Assembly: GCA_025359215.1 (NCBI GenBank)
Contig: JANYHE010000107.1
Location: 1-39,356 of the forward strand
Direction of reading: 5' to 3'
Source: Hyphomicrobiales bacterium
GTDB taxonomy: Bacteria > Pseudomonadota > Alphaproteobacteria > Rhizobiales > Aestuariivirgaceae
DNA length: 39,356 nt
Below are positions 36,267-39,356 of the stretch, one piece after another. A program made the position numbers and the translations under genes. How positions within the stretch are numbered: position 1 is the first letter of the stretch; the number at the start of each line of letters is the position of its first letter. Below the pieces are notes generated by a model, which saw only the letters and a list, made by a program, of their open reading frames with translations, was not told where the DNA came from and searched no databases.

Positions 36267-38315
36267 ATGGTTCAGGCAATCCTTTTCCTGCCTCTTCTCG
36301 GCGCATTAATTGCTGGGTTACTAGGCACCAACTTATTGAAGAATCTTGGCAGCGATTCAGAGGCTTATGCCGATCATCACGCTTCGGACGGCCATAACGA
36401 CGATCACGCGCATGATGATCATCACGGACATTATGATGGCCCAGTGTGGCCAATGTATTTAACGACGGGTTTGCTCTGCATTGGAGCCATCTTGTCATGG
36501 ACCATTTTCTGGGGCTTTCTGCATGAAGGCCATGACACGCGCATAGAATTGCTGCGTTGGATTTCGTCTGGCAGTTTGAACGCCAGCTGGGCCATTCGTT
36601 TAGATGCGCTCACGGCTGTAATGTTGGTTGTGGTGAACACAGTTTCAGCTTTGGTGCATGTTTATTCACTGGGCTACATGAGCCACGATGAACATCAACC
36701 GCGCTTCTTTGCTTATCTCTCGCTGTTCACCTTTGCGATGTTGATGCTGGTGACATCCGACAATCTCATCCAAATGTTCTTTGGCTGGGAAGGCGTGGGC
36801 CTCGCGTCTTATCTGTTGATTGGCTTCTGGTATACGCGTGAAAGTGCCAACGCTGCCGCCATTAAAGCTTTCGTGGTCAACCGCGTTGGTGATTTTGGTT
36901 TCGCATTAGGCATCTTCGGCGTGTTCATGGTTTATGGTTCAGTGGAATTCCAAACCATATTTGATAATGCACCATCGGCTGTTGGTAAAACCATCCACTT
37001 CCTCGGCCACGATTGGGATACGCTGACAACCCTGTGCTTGCTGCTGTTCATGGGTGCGATGGGTAAATCCGCTCAGTTCCTATTGCACACGTGGCTGCCA
37101 GATGCGATGGAAGGCCCAACACCTGTTTCAGCTTTGATCCACGCGGCTACGATGGTGACAGCGGGTGTCTTCCTCGTCGCTCGCATGTCACCGCTGTTCG
37201 AACTCGCGCCTGTGGCGCGTGATGTGGTGGTGATCATTGGTGGCACCACAGCTTTCTTCGCAGCCACGGTGGGCCTTGTACAAAACGACATTAAGCGCGT
37301 GATCGCGTATTCCACGTGTTCGCAGCTCGGTTACATGTTTGTGGCCATGGGTGTGGGCGCTTACGGCGCTGGTATATTCCATCTTTTCACCCATGCTTTC
37401 TTTAAGGCGCTGTTGTTCTTGGGCGCAGGCTCGGTGATCCATGCCATGTCTGGTGAACAAGACATGCGCAAAATGGGCGGCCTCGCTCCACACATCCGTA
37501 TGACTTGGGCCATGATGCTCATTGGCACTTTCGCGCTTACAGGCGTTGGCATTCCGGGAGTAGGGGGCTTTGCGGGCTTCTATTCTAAAGATGCGATCAT
37601 TGAAGCCGCTTATGCCGCAGGCACATCGCCCGCAATGTACGCCTTTGTTCTGCTGGTCATCGCTGCATTCTGCACCTCATTCTATTCTTGGCGCTTAGCG
37701 TTCATGACCTTCAATGGTAAAACCAATGCCGATGCGGAAACCGTTTCGCATATTCATGAAAGCTCACCCGTTATGTTGGTGCCGCTTTATGTGCTGGCAG
37801 CAGGTGCGGTTTTTGCTGGCTGGTATTTTGAACACTTCTTCATTGGTCACGACGAAGCCTTGTTCTGGGGAAAAGCGCTTTATCGTGCGCCTGAAAATGA
37901 AATTCTGCATCACATGCATGAAGTGCCAACCTTGGTGAAATGGTCCGCATTCATTGCGATGATTTCCGGCTTTGCCTTCGCATTCCTATTTTATATCCGC
38001 GACACTTCAATTCCAAAGCGCCTCGCGGCCATGCACCAGCCGATTTACCAGTTCCTGCTCAACAAATGGTATTTCGACGAACTGTATAATTTCCTGTTCG
38101 TGCGTCCGGCCATGTGGTTGGGTCGCTTCTTGTGGAAAACGGGCGATGGCCAAATCATTGATGGCTTCGGCCCTGATGGTGTTGCAGCCTCGGTTTCAGG
38201 CGTCACAGTGCAGGTCAACCGCCTGCAAACCGGATATGTTTATCACTATGCCTTCGCCATGCTCATCGGCGTTGCCGCTATTATCTCTTGGTTCTCGTTC
38301 GGGGGCGCTCACTAA
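36267..38315 (+). CDS. nuoL: NADH-quinone oxidoreductase subunit L
   Basis: Distal antiporter-like proton-pumping subunit with a long lateral helix (682 residues). Seen are [18 protein letters not shown] with the channel Glu, [19 protein letters not shown] with the channel Lys, [12 protein letters not shown], and the C-terminal amphipathic and membrane helices. Odd feature: the loop between helices 1 and 2 is His/Asp-rich, with eight His between residues 37 and 55. The stop overlaps the nuoM start by one base. Confidence 0.97.
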   Translation: MVQAILFLPLLGALIAGLLGTNLLKNLGSDSEAYADHHASDGHNDDHAHDDHHGHYDGPVWPMYLTTGLLCIGAILSWTIFWGFLHEGHDTRIELLRWISSGSLNASWAIRLDALTAVMLVVVNTVSALVHVYSLGYMSHDEHQPRFFAYLSLFTFAMLMLVTSDNLIQMFFGWEGVGLASYLLIGFWYTRESANAAAIKAFVVNRVGDFGFALGIFGVFMVYGSVEFQTIFDNAPSAVGKTIHFLGHDWDTLTTLCLLLFMGAMGKSAQFLLHTWLPDAMEGPTPVSALIHAATMVTAGVFLVARMSPLFELAPVARDVVVIIGGTTAFFAATVGLVQNDIKRVIAYSTCSQLGYMFVAMGVGAYGAGIFHLFTHAFFKALLFLGAGSVIHAMSGEQDMRKMGGLAPHIRMTWAMMLIGTFALTGVGIPGVGGFAGFYSKDAIIEAAYAAGTSPAMYAFVLLVIAAFCTSFYSWRLAFMTFNGKTNADAETVSHIHESSPVMLVPLYVLAAGAVFAGWYFEHFFIGHDEALFWGKALYRAPENEILHHMHEVPTLVKWSAFIAMISGFAFAFLFYIRDTSIPKRLAAMHQPIYQFLLNKWYFDELYNFLFVRPAMWLGRFLWKTGDGQIIDGFGPDGVAASVSGVTVQVNRLQTGYVYHYAFAMLIGVAAIISWFSFGGAH

Positions 38316-39356
38316 TGTTGTCGCAAAACTGGCCCTTACTTTCGGTCGTCACATTCCTGCCATTGCTGGGTGCCGCATTTATTTTGCTGGCCCGTGGCGA
38401 AGATGAGGCCTCCGCCCGTTATGCACGTTGGGCTGCATTATGGACAACCATCATCACCTTCGTCGTTTCGCTTTTGATTTTGAAAAACTTCGTCAGCGGA
38501 CAGGCAGGCTATCAACTGGTTGAAAACCATCCATGGCTTGGTTCCGTTGCCGGATACCGCATGGGTATTGACGGCATTTCCATGCCGTTCGTTATCCTTA
38601 CAACCTTCCTCATGCCAATTTGCATTGCTGCATCATGGTTCGTTAAAGCTCGTGTCCGCGAATATATGATCGCCTTCTTGGTTTTGGAAACATTAATGAT
38701 CGGCGTGTTCTGCGCCACGGACATTGTGTTGTTCTACGTGTTCTTCGAAGCAGGCTTGATCCCGATGTTCTTAATCATCGGCATCTGGGGTGGCCCGCGC
38801 CGCGTTTATGCCAGCTTCAAATTCTTTCTTTACACGTTGCTCGGTTCGGTTCTCATGTTGCTGGCCATCATCGCCATGTATTGGCACGCCGGCACAACCG
38901 ATATCGCAATGCTCAGCAAAGCGGGCGCATTCCCACCTGCTATGCAAACTTGGCTGTGGCTTGCCTTCTTCGCCAGCTTCGCCGTGAAAATGCCCATGTG
39001 GCCCGTGCACACATGGTTGCCTGATGCGCACGTTGAAGCGCCAACTGCAGGCTCAGTTATCCTGGCTGCTATTCTTTTGAAAATGGGTGGTTATGGTTTT
39101 TTGCGCTTTTCGCTGCCCATGTTCCCTGATGCCTCGCATTATTTCCAGCCGCTGGTTTACACCTTGTCCGTCATCGCGATCATCTACACTTCATTGGTGG
39201 CGCTCATGCAGGAAGATATGAAAAAGCTGATTGCTTATTCATCCGTGGCCCACATGGGCTTCGTCACCATGGGCATCTTCTCATTCACCCGTCAGGGCAT
39301 AGATGGCGCATTGTTCCAAATGGTCAGCCACGGCTTAGTGTCGGGTGCGTTGTTCT
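38315..39356 (+). CDS. nuoM: NADH-quinone oxidoreductase subunit M, 3' end outside the window
   Basis: Antiporter-like proton-pumping subunit. The 347 visible residues include the channel Glu145 in FFEAGLIPM and Lys225 in [19 protein letters not shown], followed by [18 protein letters not shown]; the frame is open to the window edge (family length about 500). ATG 38315 overlaps the nuoL TAA by 1 bp. nuoN would be expected next, outside the window. Confidence 0.97.
   Translation, partial: MLSQNWPLLSVVTFLPLLGAAFILLARGEDEASARYARWAALWTTIITFVVSLLILKNFVSGQAGYQLVENHPWLGSVAGYRMGIDGISMPFVILTTFLMPICIAASWFVKARVREYMIAFLVLETLMIGVFCATDIVLFYVFFEAGLIPMFLIIGIWGGPRRVYASFKFFLYTLLGSVLMLLAIIAMYWHAGTTDIAMLSKAGAFPPAMQTWLWLAFFASFAVKMPMWPVHTWLPDAHVEAPTAGSVILAAILLKMGGYGFLRFSLPMFPDASHYFQPLVYTLSVIAIIYTSLVALMQEDMKKLIAYSSVAHMGFVTMGIFSFTRQGIDGALFQMVSHGLVSGALF

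Overview
The window looks like a chromosomal segment of an alphaproteobacterium, most likely of the order Hyphomicrobiales (Rhizobiales), with moderate GC (about half, judged by eye). The evidence is the order tig-clpP-clpX-lon, the glnB-glnA pair, a tRNA-Asp directly before the nuo operon, a long NuoE with a C-terminal helix-hairpin-helix tail, a PAS_5 protein beside a PilZ protein, and HdeA-like and LysE-family proteins typical of that group. No phage, insertion sequence, CRISPR array or plasmid functions are visible.

Layout. 1-1.9 kb: nitrogen control on the minus strand, glnB then glnA (cut by the window edge), behind a clear sigma-54 type promoter, followed by a small secreted protein. 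2.0-6.6 kb: a HAL/PAL-family protein that appears to lack the MIO-forming serine, a DUF1003 membrane protein, PPi-dependent phosphofructokinase and a fused NAD(P)HX repair enzyme. 6.7-13.7 kb: tRNA-Leu and the proteostasis cluster (trigger factor, ClpP, ClpX, Lon), interrupted by a small toxin-antitoxin-like pair. 13.7-25.3 kb: a mixed block with a LysE-type exporter, dnaE, PilZ and PAS_5 proteins, a rhomboid protease with a CBS-domain protein, hisI-folE, an IscU-like scaffold, a cupin and two tandem MFS paralogues. Two large nested inverted repeats lie in this block. 25.4-39.4 kb: tRNA-Asp, a periplasmic HdeA-like protein (minus) and a tightly packed nuoA-nuoM operon for respiratory complex I, running off the right edge inside nuoM.

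How the genes work together. The nuo genes are nearly all joined by 1-10 bp overlaps or very short gaps, so they are probably transcribed as one unit. Two non-canonical genes are embedded in it: a 58-residue two-helix membrane protein between nuoE and nuoF, and a DUF3291 protein between nuoF and nuoG. In known Rhizobiales such as Sinorhizobium the order is lon-hupB-tRNA-nuoA; here about 11.7 kb of unrelated genes separate lon from the tRNA and hupB is not in the window.

The observations most worth a second look are the HAL-family protein with an altered active-site triad, the two extra genes inside the nuo operon, the nested palindromes, and the shortened epimerase domain. I did not find a clearly new multi-gene system; most of the window is ordinary housekeeping sequence.
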